Assembly (NCBI RefSeq): GCF_000721105.1
Contig: NZ_JOEV01000003.1
Span: 124,001-188,000, forward strand
Source: Streptomyces cellulosae
Lineage (GTDB): Bacteria > Actinomycetota > Actinomycetes > Streptomycetales > Streptomycetaceae
Length of the DNA stretch: 64,000 bases
Direction of reading: 5' to 3'
Position numbers and translations under genes: made by a program. The notes under the pieces are model-generated. The model did no database searches and was not told where the DNA came from. It saw only the letters and a program-made list of their open reading frames with translations. Below are positions 61,891-64,000 of this stretch, piece after piece. The first letter of the stretch is position 1. Each line of letters starts with the position of its first letter.

Positions 61891-62609
61891 GTCATCGCTC
61901 CCCCGGTGCCGGCAGCGACGGGGAGCCGCAGCTCGACCGCGGTGCCGGTGGCGCGGCTGCGCACCCGCAGCCGCGCTCCGATCAGCTCCGCGCGCTCGGA
62001 CATCGAGAGCAGCCCGCCGCCGTGGTGGGCTGTGACCTCGGGATCGAAGCCCGTGCCGTCGTCGTCCACCCGGGCGGTGAGCACTCCGTCGGCGATGCCG
62101 ACGTCGATCGTCAGGTGGCGCGGCTCGGCGTGCAGGAAGGCGTTGTGGGCCGCTTCGCGGACGATGAGGTACACCTCGTCCGCGATCGAGCGGGGGAGCT
62201 CGTGCAGGGGGCCTGACGTGGTCAGTTCCGTCTTGACGTCCGTGGGCGCGGTGCGCGCCAGGTAGTCGTCGAGCGCGTCGCCGAGTTCCTTGTCCTGGCT
62301 CGCGAGGCGTAGTTCGGTACCGATGTCCAGGACCGACTTCAGGGCCTCACGGACCGACTGTTCCGCGAGCTCCAGCCGCTGCTGTGCCCGCTCCGGGTCA
62401 CTTTCGGCCAGCAGGCGGTGCAGCTCGAGGCTCTGCTCGGCCACACCCAGGGCGTGGGCGGTGGTGTCGTGGAGCTCCCGGGCGATCCGGCGTCGTTCGT
62501 TCCGCCGGATCCACAGCAGCTGCTCCGCGTACATCTCGGTCACGCGGGCCCAGGGCCCCGTGAAGGAGAGCGAAGGCCCGGTGATCCAGGGCACGTTCAC
62601 TGGCTGCAC
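61887..62609 (-). CDS. Soluble sensor histidine kinase (HisKA_3)
   Basis: A 240-residue NarX-type kinase lacking any membrane or sensor domain. H47 in RRIARELHDTTAHALG is the phospho-site, and the HATPase domain has EVYLIVREAAHNAFLHAEP and DDDGTGFDPE with the G box GGGLLSMSERAEL. The GTG start at 62609 is preceded by GGGGGATG. Short cytoplasmic kinases of this kind usually receive their signal from a separate protein; the GAF or TPR proteins nearby are candidates. Partner: the response regulator at 61186-61890. Confidence 0.88.
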   Translation of the reverse strand: MQPVNVPWITGPSLSFTGPWARVTEMYAEQLLWIRRNERRRIARELHDTTAHALGVAEQSLELHRLLAESDPERAQQRLELAEQSVREALKSVLDIGTELRLASQDKELGDALDDYLARTAPTDVKTELTTSGPLHELPRSIADEVYLIVREAAHNAFLHAEPRHLTIDVGIADGVLTARVDDDGTGFDPEVTAHHGGGLLSMSERAELIGARLRVRSRATGTAVELRLPVAAGTGGAMT

Positions 62610-63077
62610 GATGAATCATCCCCCGGATGAGTGCGGCAGTTACCGGCCATAAATCATCCACGTGTGTGTCAGAAGGGATCAGCACCGGCAAAGGAGCGGT
62701 CAACCATCGGTAGTCGCCGGGTCGGGACCTTCCGCTGCCCTGGCCAAACGGACGGATCCATTACGGATTTCACTCGGACCACGCCGCCGCGAAGGTGACG
62801 TTTCGGACTCCTCCACCGCCCTGGCGCAGCGCCCGTTTTGACCGAACCTTGACGGAATATCCGAACGGATTGCAGCAGTTGTCAACAACTCGGACGCGGA
62901 CGGACGGCGCACCTCTCTCACGTGCTCTCCGCCTCCCTCGCACTTCCTCCGCAGACGACCGCACAGGCCGCGGGCCATACCGGCAAGCAGTCGGCGAGCA
63001 AGTCGCCCGCAAGTGCCGGTCCGCACGATGTCGTTGCTACGTGATGCCCCATCCGTCCCTTGCACCGGGAGGTACCC
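62610..63077. promoter_or_regulatory. Divergent control region of the kinase and TPR genes
   Basis: A 468-base gap without a gene. It holds ATCCGAACGGAT (62859-62870, arms ATCCG/CGGAT) and GTTGTCAACAAC (62878-62889, arms GTTGT/ACAAC), two adjacent inverted repeats about 20 bases apart, plus TTGACG-like -35 sequences at 62850. They are reasonable sites for the response regulator or the SARP. Confidence 0.45.
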
Positions 63078-63485
63078 ATGCGCGACGCGGAGGACATCGA
63101 CGTGCGGGGCCGGCTCCACACCGCCCGTGAGCTCCTGGCCGAGGGGCGCGAGAGGGAGGCGGCAGAACTCGTCGAGTACGTCCTGGCGCACCGCACCGGT
63201 CTTCCGGCGGAGGACATGGCCGGTTCCTGCGGTCTGTCGGCGCGGCTGCTGGCGCTGCGCGGCGAGCAGGTCCGGGCAGGGCTGCTGGCCGACCTCGCCG
63301 TATGGCTCGCTCGCAGCGGCACCCCGGGCCCCTGCCAGGCGCGCGCCTTCCTGGACCGGGCGCACACGCTGCACCTCCTCGGCGACTGCGAGCAGGCGCT
63401 GGCCTGCCTTCGTACGGCCCGGGAACTGGCTCCCGGACACGTCCCCGCGCCGGCTCCGTGGGAGGAGCCCGCGCAGGCGTCATGA
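63078..63485 (+). CDS. Small TPR-like helical protein
   Basis: A 135-residue protein with ATG 63078 and GGGAGGT upstream. It is alpha-helical with two TPR-like helix pairs (LHTARELLAEGREREAAEL and ARAFLDRAHTLHLLGDCEQA, followed by LACLRTARELAPGH). No known enzyme motif. It is the first gene of the plus-strand unit that continues into the cobalamin-binding radical SAM gene, after a 136-base gap. A scaffold or precursor-binding role is possible; I do not recognise the family. Confidence 0.6.
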   Translation: MRDAEDIDVRGRLHTARELLAEGREREAAELVEYVLAHRTGLPAEDMAGSCGLSARLLALRGEQVRAGLLADLAVWLARSGTPGPCQARAFLDRAHTLHLLGDCEQALACLRTARELAPGHVPAPAPWEEPAQAS

Positions 63486-63621
63486 CGCACCTGGCGGCCC
63501 GGCCCGCGCCGCGACCCGTGCCCCGATCCGTGGACCGTCCGTGACCTGCCTTCCCGCACACCCGTACCCGCCGCGACCACCGGCGGACCGACTGCCACAG
63601 AGCGGAGAGTGACCGGGACCG

Positions 63622-64000
63622 ATGCCCCTCGTGCTGTTAGTCAATCCCCCGAACACCAACCAGGTGCGCGACGACGTGTCCTGCACGCTGACCCGCCCCG
63701 AGGACCTCACCGACTGGGCCAACGTCCCCAGCCTCGGCGTACTGTCGCTCGCGTCCGCACTGGTCCCCGTGCCCGGCGTCACCCCCGTCTACCTGGACGG
63801 TACGGTCGTTCCCTGGCCCGAGATCCTGCGGTTCGTCGAGGACAACGCCGGTGATCTGCTGGCCGTGTGCGTCTCGATGCTGACGGCCAGTTACGAGGCC
63901 GGCCTTCAACTGCTGCGCCACGTCAAGGCGGTACGCCCGGGCATCCGTACCGTCGTCGGCAACGACCATGTCACCGCCCTCGCCCGGCAGTGTCTCAGCC
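63622..64000 (+). CDS. Cobalamin-binding radical SAM enzyme, N-terminal part (continues to the right)
   Basis: The ATG at 63622 opens a frame to the window edge (126 codons and one extra base). It begins VLLVNPPNTNQVRDD, then WANVPSLGVLSLASALV and VSMLTASYEAGLQLLRHVKA and VVGNDHVTALARQC, a Rossmann-like B12-binding domain as in class B radical SAM methyltransferases (NPP near the start, the G-N/G-x-H-x-T near strand 4). The radical SAM CX3CX2C motif lies beyond the window. Codon 6 is the rare leucine codon TTA (63637-63639), so translation may depend on BldA. It likely methylates or rearranges the cluster product. Confidence 0.78.
   Translation, partial: MPLVLLVNPPNTNQVRDDVSCTLTRPEDLTDWANVPSLGVLSLASALVPVPGVTPVYLDGTVVPWPEILRFVEDNAGDLLAVCVSMLTASYEAGLQLLRHVKAVRPGIRTVVGNDHVTALARQCLS

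Noticed and set aside
63482..63544. A 20-codon open frame overlapping the TPR gene stop (ATGA)
   Set aside because: Arg/Pro-rich, no ribosome site of its own and no similarity pattern; probably chance.

Overview
The window is high-GC DNA with almost every gene start preceded by a GGAGG/AAGGAG-type ribosome site, frequent GTG starts, 4-base ATGA/GTGA stop-start overlaps and typical actinomycete regulators (a SARP activator, a CebR box, DUF1772/DUF4236 proteins, PQQ-repeat Ser/Thr kinase). It is most likely a Streptomyces chromosome segment. This genus call rests on gene content and operator motifs, not on a marker gene.

Bases 1-13.8 kb are a plant-polysaccharide locus: a GH92 mannosidase (entering from the left), GH67 alpha-glucuronidase, a degraded IS200/IS605 element, then a minus-strand operon of LplB/LplC-type permeases, a lipoprotein binding protein, GH39 xylosidase, DUF624 membrane protein and GH42 galactosidase. 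A CE7 acetyl-xylan esterase follows, then a secreted AA10 LPMO with a CBM2 and a perfect CebR box upstream. Together they would oxidise, deacetylate and debranch hemicellulose/cellulose, import oligosaccharides and cleave them inside the cell.

Bases 14.0-17.2 kb are a small island (epimerase, Dabb protein, TetR regulator, a broken IS630-like element) bracketed by two copies of the same 18-bp tandem-repeat array. Bases 17.2-26.0 kb form a GntR-controlled uptake and salvage locus: binding protein, two permeases, YjbQ, PfkB kinase, SIS isomerase, a second PfkB-like protein with an altered catalytic motif, and a nucleoside hydrolase. Matching palindromes lie before the regulator and before the binding protein.

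Bases 26.0-45.5 kb are mostly housekeeping and regulatory: a receptor Ser/Thr kinase, a large secreted subtilase, a LuxR-type regulator, aconitase with a long palindrome upstream, a GNAT enzyme, a metallo-beta-lactamase-fold lactonase-like protein, a MurA homologue fused to an XRE DNA-binding domain, and a decayed stretch with an integrase pseudogene, an alpha/beta-hydrolase remnant, DUF1772 proteins, an AraC regulator and an NmrA-like protein.

Bases 45.9-64.0 kb look like a ribosomal-peptide (RiPP) biosynthetic cluster that I cannot match to a named class. A 69-residue Cys-free precursor-like peptide (plus strand) faces a tightly coupled minus-strand operon. That operon encodes two SPASM-type radical SAM enzymes, a heme-oxygenase-like diiron protein, a cyclase/AAA/TPR regulator, a cytoplasmic subtilase (frameshifted in this sequence), a GAF protein, an atypical ketosynthase III, a SARP activator and a full-length lantibiotic dehydratase. 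A two-component pair, a small TPR-like protein and the start of a cobalamin-binding radical SAM enzyme (with an early TTA codon) follow. The cluster continues past the right edge.
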